The notes beneath the pieces were generated by a model. The model saw only the letters and a program-made list of their open reading frames with translations, made no database searches and was not told the DNA's origin. A DNA stretch of 64,000 nucleotides from Nostoc sp. FACHB-892 (GTDB lineage: Bacteria > Cyanobacteriota > Cyanobacteriia > Cyanobacteriales > Nostocaceae). Position 1 is the first letter of the stretch. Each line of letters opens with the position of its first letter. The stretch is from the NCBI RefSeq assembly GCF_014698795.1, contig NZ_JACJTR010000006.1, positions 186,001-250,000 of the forward strand. Direction: 5' to 3'. This document shows, in pieces, positions 35,678 to 46,100 of the stretch. The position numbers and the translations under genes are program-made.

Positions 35678-37438
35678 TTAAGACGCTAGTAGTTGTGGCT
35701 GAGATATTAAACTCTGGAGAGTATGACGCAACTGAGCGATCGCTTGGACTTGAAAATCACCAGTTTCCTGGAATTGATCCAAAGATTCTCCAATTCCTTG
35801 CAGCTTTTGCCGTAAGCCATCGAGAGAATCCTGAATTGGTTGGAGTGCTTCTTGATAAAGATTCACCCGACCACAGCATTCAGCAGTTGTTCTTCGTAAA
35901 GATAGCAAATTTTCTTCGATCGCTTTCAGTTCTTGGCGCTTTTCATCTAAATCATGGGTTTGATTGTCAATCATTCCCTGATTTAGTTCAATACCAGCAC
36001 GGATCTGATCAATTTCACGTTCCAACTTTTGGATTTCCTGCGAATATTGTTGTCGATGGGTTTCAATTTGTAACAGAATTGGCTCTAAATTAACTTTATT
36101 ACCCTCTTCTTCCTCAGCAACAGTATGTCCTTGTCGCCGTAGCAGTACAGCTTGGTGTTGCTTGAGAAACTTCTGATGCTGTAGCATATTGCGGCGTTGT
36201 CCCACCAAGCTGGAGTTTAGCATCTGATAGAGGTCTTTTTCATCCGTTAATTCCAGTTCCAAATTGATGTGGTCATGGTCAGATGCTTGGCTTAATTTAT
36301 TTTGCAGTTCTTCTATAGCTTCTTGTTTGTATTTCAGTTCTTGTTCTTGATCGTGAACAAAGCTAGCGTCTATTTCCAACTTATGTTCCAATTCTTGGAC
36401 TATCTTTTGTAGTTCTTCTAAAGGCATTTTATCCAAAGCTTTCACATCAGCCTGCTGTCCTAGAACTACACCACCAGACGTTGCAGCAAAAGAGTGAATC
36501 TGTTGATATAACTCTTCCGCCTTTCGCAACTGCTCTTTAATTGACTTAGCATACTCTTGCTTGCTGGTAAGGTCTGCTGTATTTATCTGTAATTGTGCTG
36601 TTTGCTGGACTAGGGAATTTTGTGCTTGTTGCAATGCATTTTGGCGATCGCTAAATGTTTGTGACAATAGCTCGACTTCTTCTTGCTGTTGTGCGATCAC
36701 AGTTTTTTGCTCCTGGAGTTTTTGCCAGTGTGGGGTAAGAGTCGCCTGCTGCTTTTCGACCAATTCAAAGGCCAAATGCAACTGTTCTCTGACTATCTCC
36801 GTGGGAGCAACACGACTAGACAAGCGATCGAGTAACTCACTCATTACCCGACTTTGCTCCTCATCCAAAACCGTCCCCTGTTGGAAATCCGCAAGACCTT
36901 CCTCCAGGCGGCGCTGTTCACCCCGCAAATGCTCCCAAGCGCCTTCCAATTCTAGGCGGTTGCGTTCAACTTCTGTTTGTAACCGTTCAATTTCTTGGCG
37001 AGATGTGTCAACTTCCTGCTTTTGCTCCTCTAATTGTTGCAACTCATCCTCCAATTGTTGCAACTGTTCTGAGCGTACTTCCATGTCCATTTCACGGCGA
37101 TTCAACTCTTGCGCCTGAAACGTCAGTGATTGCTTCCACTGATCAATCTCATCTTCCTTAAGCTTAAATTTCTCCAATTGGCGGGAAAAATTCTGCAAAA
37201 TGTTGACTAGTGGTCGCCCTGCTTCTTGAATCCGTTGTACTTGACGATTCGGATTCAGTTCAACCAGTACCAAAGCACCATCATTTAATTTGCTTGCGTC
37301 CTCAGCGGCAATCACTTCTTCCGACACAGTATTCCAATTCTGGTCAGTTCGCTGACAAGCTAGCAGTTTCAGTTCAGTTTTGGCACCGCCACTGAGTAAA
37401 CCACCTTTCTGTTTTTGTACTTCTGCTAAATACAGCAC
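35678..37438 (-). CDS. hmpF: Pilus motility taxis protein HmpF
   Basis: 586 residues from a GTG. The N-terminus MLYLAEVQKQKGGLLSGGAK, then ELKLLACQRTDQNW and QEAGRPLVNILQNFSR, is the conserved HmpF head. Residues 85-300 and 335-570 are long coiled coils. In Nostoc punctiforme HmpF forms polar arrays that move between poles and switch type IV pilus activity; it is required for hormogonium motility. Here it is divergent from hmpABCDE across a 385-bp intergenic region, the same order as I recall from that species. No membrane segment. Confidence 0.93.
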   Translation of the reverse strand: MLYLAEVQKQKGGLLSGGAKTELKLLACQRTDQNWNTVSEEVIAAEDASKLNDGALVLVELNPNRQVQRIQEAGRPLVNILQNFSRQLEKFKLKEDEIDQWKQSLTFQAQELNRREMDMEVRSEQLQQLEDELQQLEEQKQEVDTSRQEIERLQTEVERNRLELEGAWEHLRGEQRRLEEGLADFQQGTVLDEEQSRVMSELLDRLSSRVAPTEIVREQLHLAFELVEKQQATLTPHWQKLQEQKTVIAQQQEEVELLSQTFSDRQNALQQAQNSLVQQTAQLQINTADLTSKQEYAKSIKEQLRKAEELYQQIHSFAATSGGVVLGQQADVKALDKMPLEELQKIVQELEHKLEIDASFVHDQEQELKYKQEAIEELQNKLSQASDHDHINLELELTDEKDLYQMLNSSLVGQRRNMLQHQKFLKQHQAVLLRRQGHTVAEEEEGNKVNLEPILLQIETHRQQYSQEIQKLEREIDQIRAGIELNQGMIDNQTHDLDEKRQELKAIEENLLSLRRTTAECCGRVNLYQEALQPIQDSLDGLRQKLQGIGESLDQFQETGDFQVQAIAQLRHTLQSLISQPQLLAS

Positions 37439-37771
37439 ACCGTTAGTCCTTTATGGATGCACTTAAAGTTCATGTTTTGGGATATACCTTAAATAATTCT
37501 GTTAACTTGCCTCACTGAACCGAAGTTTAGGAGAGCAAGACAGACAAAACTATAGACGCCAGATATTACGTCTTGATACTTATAAAAGCGAGTTAGTCGC
37601 GCCCTTATATTTTGTACTGATGGCAGTGATGATGACTTCCGTGTTAACACTAGCTTTGTCGAAGTGTATTACGAAAGATTAAGGTCTATAGCTGAATCTA
37701 TTTCGTAATGGCAACAAGAAACAGGGTAAAAATCTTGCCAATACTCCATAATCAATACTTAAAGAAGAAGT

Positions 37772-37795
37772 CTGAATTCAGAATTCTGAATTCAG
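37772..37795. promoter_or_regulatory. Perfect 24-bp palindrome upstream of hmpA
   Basis: CTGAATTCAG-AATT-CTGAATTCAG reads the same on both strands and lies 28 bp before the hmpA ATG, in the 385-bp hmpF/hmpA divergent region (37439-37823). It also has the form of two direct CTGAATTCAG half-sites. A GAAGGAG ribosome site follows at about 37803-37809. It could be an operator or a dispersed GAATTCTGAATTC repeat. No other element could be named in this region, which must hold both promoters. Confidence 0.5.
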
Positions 37796-37823
37796 CAACA
37801 CTGAAGGAGTACTTTTTAGATCA

Positions 37824-38996
37824 ATGCAGGGAAATTTAAATGAAATTGATATTTGCAGTATTTTGCAATTGATTGATTTAGGGCAGCGAACTGGGCAACT
37901 ATGGGTGAGAGCTACTGGTCACCATAACAACAAACTGGGTGGAGACGGAGCAAGCATTTATCGCCCCAAACAACAGTCTTGGTTCGTCTTTTTCCTCAAT
38001 GGTCAAATTATCTATTGTCAAGAAGGCGAGAGTAGTTTATCCAGAATTAACGATTATTTACGTCATTACCGAGTTGAGACGCGACTCACTGACAAACAAA
38101 TTGCCTCCCTACCATCAACCGACGCACCAGAGTATGCCTATCTTTGGGCACTTTTGGAGCGGAATATTATCAACCCTAAGATAGCTGGTAGTATTATTCA
38201 CGGCTTGGTGCATGAAACCCTTTTTGACCTGCTGAGTATACACCAAGGAAGCTTCATTTTCCATCAAGGTGCAGCACTTGCCCCGCAATTAAACACTTTC
38301 GAGATTGCTCCCTTTGTTACAAAAATTACGAAGCAGGTGCAAGAGTGGAAGCAGCTGTATCCGCACATTCAGTCACCCGAACAATTGCCAGTGCTATCTG
38401 ACAAAGTTCAGCTACAATCCTCGCTACCAGAAACAACCGTAAGTAAGCTACAACATTGGGCTGACGGTAAAACATCCTTGCGTCAACTGGCTCGCTATCT
38501 TAACCGAGACATTTTGACAGTGGCTAAGGCAATATATCCATATGTGCAACAGAGTTGGTTACAACTAGTATATTCACTCACAACTAAACCAGATACTCAT
38601 ACTGATAACTGTGAATTGAAGGAAAAACACAAGGGGCGGATAGTATGTATTGACGATGCGATCGCCATCGGTGAGACTATAAATTCGATCTTACAACCAC
38701 AAGGTTATGAAGCGATCGCTCTCACCAATCCTTTAGAGGCACTGAGTCTAGTTTTTCAACTCAAACCGGATTTAATTTTATGCGACATTGCCATGTCGGA
38801 ATTGGAGGGGTACGAGATTTGCGCCATGCTGCGGCATTCAACAGCATTTCGGCTTATACCGATTATCATGCTCACTGGTAAAGATGGATTTATTGATCGA
38901 GTCAAAGCTAGTATGGTCGGGGCAACAGATTATTTAACAAAACCATTTACAGACACTGAGTTACTTATGCTCGTAGAGAAATATATCAACAACTAA
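37824..38996 (+). CDS. hmpA: HmpA, PatA-like DUF4388-REC response regulator
   Basis: 390 residues. The N-terminal DUF4388/PATAN domain (MQGNLNEIDICSILQLIDLG, then GQLWVRATG and WFVFFLNGQIIYCQEG) is followed by a linker and a C-terminal receiver domain with Asp321 in LILCDIAMSELEG and Lys in YLTKPF. The residue after the Asp loop is Ser-Glu instead of the usual Pro. It belongs to the PatA/PixG class found at the start of cyanobacterial chemotaxis operons. It is the first gene of hmpABCDE. Confidence 0.9.
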   Translation: MQGNLNEIDICSILQLIDLGQRTGQLWVRATGHHNNKLGGDGASIYRPKQQSWFVFFLNGQIIYCQEGESSLSRINDYLRHYRVETRLTDKQIASLPSTDAPEYAYLWALLERNIINPKIAGSIIHGLVHETLFDLLSIHQGSFIFHQGAALAPQLNTFEIAPFVTKITKQVQEWKQLYPHIQSPEQLPVLSDKVQLQSSLPETTVSKLQHWADGKTSLRQLARYLNRDILTVAKAIYPYVQQSWLQLVYSLTTKPDTHTDNCELKEKHKGRIVCIDDAIAIGETINSILQPQGYEAIALTNPLEALSLVFQLKPDLILCDIAMSELEGYEICAMLRHSTAFRLIPIIMLTGKDGFIDRVKASMVGATDYLTKPFTDTELLMLVEKYINN

Positions 38997-39234
38997 TGAA
39001 AATTGGGCATTGGGCATGGAATATTGGGCATGGGGCAGATAAAGAGATCCAAGATTTATTGATCTACCAAAAGATTAGGTAAAAGATGTTATCACAGAGT
39101 CAGCTAACTCAGTGAAATCTCAATACCCAAGAAAAAAGTCAAAAACTAGAATTAATTTATACAGTTAATACTTGCGGAGGAATCAGGGAATGTTCCAAAT
39201 AGGAACGTCTACATCAGGAGGTAAATAGACATTT

Positions 39235-39600
39235 ATGAGTACAGTTCTGATTGTGGAAGACAGTATCGCGCAAAGGGAGATGATTACAGACCTCCTGAAA
39301 GCAACTGGCTTAACGGTAACCCATGCCAGTGACGGATTAGAAGCATTGGAGGCAATTCAAGTAGCACCTCCCGATTTAGTGGTGTTGGATATTGTCATGC
39401 CTCGGATGAACGGCTACGAAGTTTGTCGGCGGTTAAAATCCGATCCAAAAACCCAAAATGTCCCTGTAGTTATGTGTTCTTCCAAAGGCGAAGAATTTGA
39501 TCGCTATTGGGGCATGAAACAAGGTGCAGACGCCTACATAGCTAAACCATTTCAACCAACCGAGTTGGTGGGAACAGTCAAACAACTGCTGCGAGGATAA
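39235..39600 (+). CDS. hmpB: HmpB, CheY-like response regulator
   Basis: 121 residues, a single receiver domain: VEDS acidic pair, Asp52 in LVVLDIVMPRMNG, Thr/Ser switch region in VVMCSSKG, and Lys in YIAKPF. An AGGAGGT ribosome site lies at 39216-39222, 12 bp before the ATG, slightly far. A 238-bp gap separates it from hmpA, with a GTTCC-AAATA-GGAAC dyad at 39192-39206, so a second promoter is possible. Its role is phosphotransfer output in the Hmp pathway. Confidence 0.92.
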   Translation: MSTVLIVEDSIAQREMITDLLKATGLTVTHASDGLEALEAIQVAPPDLVVLDIVMPRMNGYEVCRRLKSDPKTQNVPVVMCSSKGEEFDRYWGMKQGADAYIAKPFQPTELVGTVKQLLRG

Positions 39601-39613
39601 GGATAAAGGCAAT

Positions 39614-40144
39614 ATGGTCAGCAAACCGGACTTTTTAAGTGGCAGTGGTCAAGACCATTTCCGACCAGAATTACAAGTAGAAAGTCCTGAAGGTGAGTTA
39701 CATTTGAGGTTTTACATTCCCTCGCATCAGGAGTTTGCACTACAAGCAACTGGCATTCGGGAGGTAATTGAACTAAGTCCTGATAGAATCACCCCGATTC
39801 CTAATGCTTCTCCTTTACTTTTGGGTACTCTAAATTTACGAGGTCGAGTTATTTGGGTGGCTGATTTGGGTCAATTTCTGGGGGAAGCAAGTGCATTAAA
39901 CACGGATAAAGCTGAAATTCCGGTGATTGCCATTGAAGAGCAAGACACAATAGTGGGTTTAGCAGTAGAGGAAATCGGTGGTATGCACTGGTTAGATGTC
40001 CAGAATCTCATGCCACCAACCAGTGTTCCAGATACTATGGCTCCCTTTTTACGTGGAGAGTGGTTATTAGGTGCTAAAAACAACCAGTGTTTACGGCTGC
40101 TCGATCAAATGGCAATTTTACGAAGTGCTAGGTGGGCAGGATGA
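39614..40144 (+). CDS. hmpC: HmpC, CheW-like adaptor
   Basis: 176 residues. A CheW domain spans about 30-165: [20 protein letters not shown], then [20 protein letters not shown] and [12 protein letters not shown]. It should join the receptor HmpD to the kinase HmpE. It starts 13 bp after hmpB and ends just before hmpD, so it is in one transcript. Confidence 0.92.
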   Translation: MVSKPDFLSGSGQDHFRPELQVESPEGELHLRFYIPSHQEFALQATGIREVIELSPDRITPIPNASPLLLGTLNLRGRVIWVADLGQFLGEASALNTDKAEIPVIAIEEQDTIVGLAVEEIGGMHWLDVQNLMPPTSVPDTMAPFLRGEWLLGAKNNQCLRLLDQMAILRSARWAG

Positions 40145-40158
40145 AATTGGAGGAGGAA

Positions 40159-43089
40159 ATGGCAATAAGTATTGATAATTTCGAGCCAACATATCAACAG
40201 GCGATGACCGCCTATGTTCAAAGGAATTATGAGGTTGCCGCCACTTTAGTTGATCAAGTGGTGCAAAATTTACCAAAAGACCCCAATACCCATTTGTTAA
40301 GGGGTCACATCTACTATGTTTTGCAGCAGTACGATGTAGCAAAAGAAGAATATCAACAGGTATTAGGCTTGACTAACGATCAAGAAATTATTGGTTTTGC
40401 CAATAATGGAATTGAGAATATCAATCAATATTTACAGTCATTCAGTGGAGAGATTGATACATCAGGTAGTCAAGAGCAAATAAATTCCCCAGAGATATCT
40501 GATGCACTGGCATATAGCGAACAAGAATTAGAAGATTTGAAGGCTAGTGAGGAGTTTGACAGCAAGAATCTTGATTTAAACTTTTTTGGAGAGCATCAAG
40601 AAACTGGGAATGGCATTGAAGAGTTATCTTCAAATAGTCCATTTGATATACCTACAGAAGATAGTATTGGAACGGGACAAATATCAGATTTTTCTACAGC
40701 TTTTGGTGACGATCCTTTTGCCTTCAATGAAGAATCACAGGCACAAGAGTCTAGTAGCAACATTTGGGAGGCGAAAACAGAGTTAGAGTTGCCCGCTTTC
40801 TGGCAGGAAGATGTATCAGAAGATAACCATGAAGAATCACTAGTAGATAGTCATTTTTCAGATAATGGGATAAATTCTGCTCACGAGAATTTAGATATTG
40901 ACAATAATAACTTTTCATCTTCTAATTCAAAAACTGGTAACAAAGAGAATAATTTCCCTGATTTGTCGAGTGAGCCAAATTTTCCAGAACCTAGTATTGA
41001 CGAATTAGAATATACAAAATCTAGTTTGGGAGACGAAACTTTACTTATTGTTGATGAAGAACTTAGAAATAGTTCGTCAACAAATAACCACAGTCAATAT
41101 GATTTGCCTGAAACCGAAGCGCATGATTGGTTAAAGTCAAAAACTTTTGAAATAGAAGAAGCTATTACTCCAGATTTGTCTGATGATTCTTCATCTTTTA
41201 GCAGCAACTTACCTTTAAAAGAAAAGCAGTTTAACTCAGGTGAACTCATTGGTAAAAATAGCTTTGATGACGATGATAATTTTGATATGGAAGCATTTGA
41301 GTCTGCCTTTGGCTCAGAGGGGTTAAGCTCTTATGAAGACTCAAACAATATACTGAATGGAGAAAATTCTAAGAGCAATATAGAATTTTTAGATGACTTT
41401 GAGGAATTTGATGATTTAGGCAGCATTCCAGGGTTTGACCTACTCGAAGGAGATTCTAACTTCAGTGATCTAGCAATGCATTCTGCTCCATCAGAAACCA
41501 GTGGCAGTGGACGCTCTCAAGTCGTGGAAGCTTCTGCAAGTAATGCAGCCGATCGCGAGGAAGAACTATTCTCAATGACTGGTTCCCATGAAGAAGTTCC
41601 AGTTTTTAGCCAAACAGATGTCTCGAAACTAGAACCCAACGTCAGCGTCGAGCAAGGATGGTTAGCACCATTAGAGAATGCCTCCATAGAAAGAAAACAA
41701 TGGTTAATTGCTGGAAGTGTAGGCATTGTCTCGGCGCTGGTTGTAGCCACAGTTAGCTTTGTGGCCACCACATTTTCGCCACCCCAACAACGGGAATCAG
41801 TACGAAACACAGGTTGGGCAATGTCCCTCGCAGCTGGGATTGCAGGTTTTGCTACCGCAGGCTTTATGGGGAATCTTGCACTCAAACAAATTCGGCGCAC
41901 AACCAATGATCTGCAAGCTCAGTTTGAGGCCGTACGTCAAGGAAATTTGAATGCTCAAGCCACGGTGTATTCTGAAGATGAATTGGGGCATTTAGCCACT
42001 GGCTTTAATGAAATGGCACGGGTAATTTTCACGACTACAAGTGAAGCCCAACGAAAAGCCGATGAACAAGAGGAAGCCAAAGAAAACCTCCAACGTCAGG
42101 TAATTCGCCTTTTAGATGATGTGGAAGGAGCTGCTAGAGGCGATTTAACAGTCCAAGCTGAAGTTACAGCCGACGTATTGGGAGCCGTAGCTGATGCTTT
42201 TAACCTGACAATTCAAAACCTACGGGATATTGTGCAACAGGTAAAAGTGGCAGCGAAGGATGTAACAAAAGGTGCAACCAACTCCGAAACCTTTGCGAGA
42301 GCCTTATCTAGTGATGCTTTGCGCCAAGCAGAAGAGTTGGCAGTGACGCTAAATTCTGTACAAGTAATGACTGACTCGATTCAACGGGTAGCAGAGGCGG
42401 CGCGGGAAGCTGAAACCGTTGCCCGTGATGCTAGTACGATCGCCTTGAAAGGTGGCGAAGCAGTAGAAAATACTGTGGCGGGGATTTTGGAAATTCGAGA
42501 AACCGTTGCCGAAACCACTCGCAAAGTGAAACGGTTGGCGGAATCTTCCCAAGAAATTTCTAAAATTGTGGCGTTGATTTCCCAAATTGCTTCTAGAACA
42601 AACTTACTAGCACTCAATGCTAGTATTGAGGCGGCAAGGGCGGGAGAAGCTGGACGCGGGTTTGCGATCGTTGCAGACGAAGTGCGCCAGTTAGCAGACA
42701 AATCTGCTAAATCTCTCAAGGAAATTGAACAAATTGTGATGCAAATCCAAAGCGAAACAGGCTCTGTAATGACCGCGATGGAAGAAGGCACACAACAAGT
42801 AATTAAAGGGACAAAATTGGCAGAAGAAGCCAAGCGATCGCTCGAAAACATTATTCAAGTGGCGAATCGTATCGATATTCTTGTGCGCTCGATTACTACC
42901 GACACTGTCGAACAAACTGAAACCTCCCGCGCCGTCGCTCACGTAATGCAATCAGTAGAACTCACTGCACAAGAAACTTCCCAGGAAGCACAACGAGTTT
43001 CAGGTGCCCTACAACACTTAGCAGGTGTATCCCGTGACTTGATCGCCTCCGTTGAACGTTTCCGAGTGGAAACTATGGAAACTAGGTAA
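40159..43089 (+). CDS. hmpD: HmpD, methyl-accepting chemotaxis protein
   Basis: 976 residues from the ATG at 40159, which has a GGAGGAGG ribosome site (40149-40156); an ATG at 40141 overlapping the hmpC stop and a GTG at 40132 are alternatives. The N-terminus is a small TPR-like domain ([20 protein letters not shown], then [20 protein letters not shown]). Residues 100-500 are acidic and disordered. Two membrane helices lie at about 515-541 and 558-582, with almost no periplasmic part. HAMP modules (about 585-710) lead to the MCP signalling domain with the conserved tip ([20 protein letters not shown], then [14 protein letters not shown]). A PilJ/PixJ-type receptor acting in type IV pilus taxis. 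Confidence 0.92.
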   Translation: MAISIDNFEPTYQQAMTAYVQRNYEVAATLVDQVVQNLPKDPNTHLLRGHIYYVLQQYDVAKEEYQQVLGLTNDQEIIGFANNGIENINQYLQSFSGEIDTSGSQEQINSPEISDALAYSEQELEDLKASEEFDSKNLDLNFFGEHQETGNGIEELSSNSPFDIPTEDSIGTGQISDFSTAFGDDPFAFNEESQAQESSSNIWEAKTELELPAFWQEDVSEDNHEESLVDSHFSDNGINSAHENLDIDNNNFSSSNSKTGNKENNFPDLSSEPNFPEPSIDELEYTKSSLGDETLLIVDEELRNSSSTNNHSQYDLPETEAHDWLKSKTFEIEEAITPDLSDDSSSFSSNLPLKEKQFNSGELIGKNSFDDDDNFDMEAFESAFGSEGLSSYEDSNNILNGENSKSNIEFLDDFEEFDDLGSIPGFDLLEGDSNFSDLAMHSAPSETSGSGRSQVVEASASNAADREEELFSMTGSHEEVPVFSQTDVSKLEPNVSVEQGWLAPLENASIERKQWLIAGSVGIVSALVVATVSFVATTFSPPQQRESVRNTGWAMSLAAGIAGFATAGFMGNLALKQIRRTTNDLQAQFEAVRQGNLNAQATVYSEDELGHLATGFNEMARVIFTTTSEAQRKADEQEEAKENLQRQVIRLLDDVEGAARGDLTVQAEVTADVLGAVADAFNLTIQNLRDIVQQVKVAAKDVTKGATNSETFARALSSDALRQAEELAVTLNSVQVMTDSIQRVAEAAREAETVARDASTIALKGGEAVENTVAGILEIRETVAETTRKVKRLAESSQEISKIVALISQIASRTNLLALNASIEAARAGEAGRGFAIVADEVRQLADKSAKSLKEIEQIVMQIQSETGSVMTAMEEGTQQVIKGTKLAEEAKRSLENIIQVANRIDILVRSITTDTVEQTETSRAVAHVMQSVELTAQETSQEAQRVSGALQHLAGVSRDLIASVERFRVETMETR

Positions 43090-43093
43090 AAAA

Positions 43094-43190
43094 GTTAGGA
43101 GTTAGGAGTGAGGAGTTAGAAATAAAAATCACAACTCATAACTCATAATTCATAACTCATAATTCACAACTCATAATTTATAACTCATAA
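43094..43190. repeat. Heptamer repeats between hmpD and hmpE
   Basis: GTTAGGAGTTAGGAGTGAGG (43094-43113) is followed by many variants of AACTCAT (43133-43190), filling the 109-bp gap between hmpD and hmpE. Short tandem repeats here may affect co-expression by forming RNA structure. Confidence 0.65.
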
Positions 43191-43198
43191 CTTTTGCT

Positions 43199-46100
43199 AT
43201 GCTGCCGGAACAACAACAGCGGATTTTGGGTTACTTTATTGAAGAAGCCAGGGATCACCTGAATACCATTGAGCAGGGCTTGCTGAATTTAGAAGGTACC
43301 CTGAACGACCCGGAAATGATCAGTGAGGTCTTCCGGGCGGCTCACTCCATCAAAGGAGGAGCGGCGATGCTTGGATTGACTAGCATCCAGCATACTTCCC
43401 ACCGTCTGGAAGATTGTTTCAAAGTTCTCAAAGATCATCCGGTTCAGATTGACCAAAAGTTAGAGTCTTTATTTCTTGGTGTATCTGATACCCTAAAAGC
43501 GCTGTTAGAGCATTTGAGTGGGCCTTATGGTCTTTCCGAAGATGCAGCTAATACTTTGATGTCAGAAACTGAGCCAGTCTTTCAATGGTTGTATCAGCAT
43601 CTAGAACTACTTGTAGAACAAGGAAAAGGTGGAGTAGCTAGCACAACAGAACTACACACAACCTCTGTAGAAAATGTCTCCGCACTTACAGAACTTTTCC
43701 TACGCCAAGATGTTCCTAGTTTGCCAGAAGATACCCATCAGCAATCTCCAGAAACATCTTTGTCAGTAGCACCCCAAGAGGCACAAGCGGTAGCCACCGC
43801 TAAAGAAAATCACAATTGGGGCGAGTTTCAAGCCCAGGTGCTGCAAAGACTGCGGGAAATGTTGCAACTGTTTAAGCAAACCACAACACCCTCAACTCGG
43901 CAAAATCTTCAACAATGCTGTTACCAGTTAGTCAAACTTGGTGAGACTTGGAATTTGTCCAAGTGGTGTGGTTTGTGTCAAGCAGCAGCCAGTGCGATCG
44001 GCAATCCTGAAAATACCTATCTCACATTAGCTAAAATTGTCATTACCGAAATCAAGCAAGCTCAAGAATTAGTCCTGCAAGGTAGGGAAGCCGAAATTGC
44101 AATTAGTCAGCAACTAGAAGCACTTTTGAGCTTTGCAGAAATTGAGTTATTAGAAGTTATCCCTGATTTATTTAACGAACAGTCTGCGGCTTTGACAGAA
44201 TCATCAACTGCGTTAGAGCCAATTATATTTGGTAACACCGAGCCGTTAGTGATAACTAACCTAGCCCAGACAACAGAAGAACTTAATCTAGACGAAGATA
44301 CTAGCGTTCGCCCTTATCTTCAACAAGGGACACCATTAAACCACACTAGTCTTATCACCACACATGACGAAGTACATCCAATCAGTAGTAATCTTGACCC
44401 TAATGGGCCAGAGGTAGGAATAGCTGAGTTAAATACCCTTGCCGATTTATTTGAAGGTGATACTCCCGAACTAGATGAAAGCTGGCATCAAGAAGAAACC
44501 TTAGATACTGTTGCCACCGAGAACTTTGGGATTGATTTCAGTAGCACTGATGCTGAAGATGCTCATAGCGATTTATCCGATTTTCTCTCCTTTGATGAAG
44601 ACACAAGCAATGAGCAGCATCTAACAAATATAGCCATGACAGAAGATTTATCCCTGTTATTTGGCGACAATTTCCTGGAAAAAGAAAATTCAGAACCGCA
44701 AAATCAACAAACATCTGCCACGACTTTAGAGTTAAGCGATCTTAGCGTACTTGATATAAATTTCGACTCTTCTTCTGCCGAAAATTTACCAGAATTTATT
44801 GATATTCCTAGTAATGTAAACCAGCCTCTTGAGGAAACTGCCCAAAATAATGTCAACAAAAACGATGTAGTTGAAGATTTATTGACACTGGAACTAGATG
44901 ATGATAATGAAGAACTATTACCTACAGGCGAAATAACTCAACCAGAAACTGAAGCGTTCGCCAGTGTGGAGCGATCTACTAACCAACAAAATAGTTTTGA
45001 TAACTTATTCTTAGAAACTAGAAATGCAAATTGGGTAGAAGAAATTACCCCTAGTGACTACATAGAATTACCCCAGCAAACAAGCTTGTCTTTGGATAGC
45101 CTGTTTGCTGAAATGGAAGAACAGACACTACTGCCTACAAGTGAACCAGAACTTGGTGATTTATTTGGTACATCTCCAGCAACAACACCTGAGTTTTCTG
45201 AATCAGAAAATGATCTGAGCAACTTCTGGAACCAGGAAGCCACAGAGGAAGAGGACGAATTCGATTCCTTAATTGAGCAAAATGTAGAAAAAGCCTTAGA
45301 GGAGAGTTTGTTTGCTGCGGCTGATGACATTTTTGCCAATAGTCAGCAGCCAATACCTTCTGCTGTTGCCAGTTTTGACATAGAAGATGATTTTGATATC
45401 AATTTTCAGCAGCAGGAGCAGGTAGATTTAATATTCTCATCAGATTCGGGAGATGATTTATTTGATGAGTTAGATACGAACTCAACTATTTCACCTGAAA
45501 TCAGCGATCGCATACAGCCCTCCACGCCTGAAACGACTTTGTTCGCCCAGCATCTAGGGGAAGAAATTCTCAAGCGATCGCAACAACCAGAAGCTTTAGA
45601 TTTTATTCCAGAATTTACTAATCAGCCCCCAGAGATATCTGCTGTTGAGCTGGAACTTGATTTGCTCGGCTCTTTCGATGAAAATCCACAACTGCTATTT
45701 GAGGATCTAGCTACAGACTCCACCTATATTCAAATGGAAACCACAGATAATACTGTGGATGAACTATCGGCTATAGAAAATTATCTAGATATCAGTTCTG
45801 AGGAAACTCCAAATTCAGCATCGCCTCAAGCGCAGCCAAATGATTTGTTTGGTTCTTTCAATGAAAATCCACAACTGCTGTTTGAGATTACTACAGACTC
45901 CACTTATATTCAGATGGAAACCACAGATAATACTGTGGATGAACCATCGGCTACAGAAACTTCTCTAGATATCAGTTCTGAGGAAACTCCAAATTCAGCA
46001 TCGCCTCAAGCGCAGCAAAATGATTTGTTTGGTTCTTTCAATGAAAATCCACAACTGCTGTTTGAGATTACTACAGACTCCACTTATATTCAGATGGAAA

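Noticed and set aside
36561..37118. 185-codon Cys/Ser-rich frame antisense to hmpF
   Set aside because: It is the complement of Gln/Glu-rich coiled-coil codons. The composition is unnatural and no family is recognisable.
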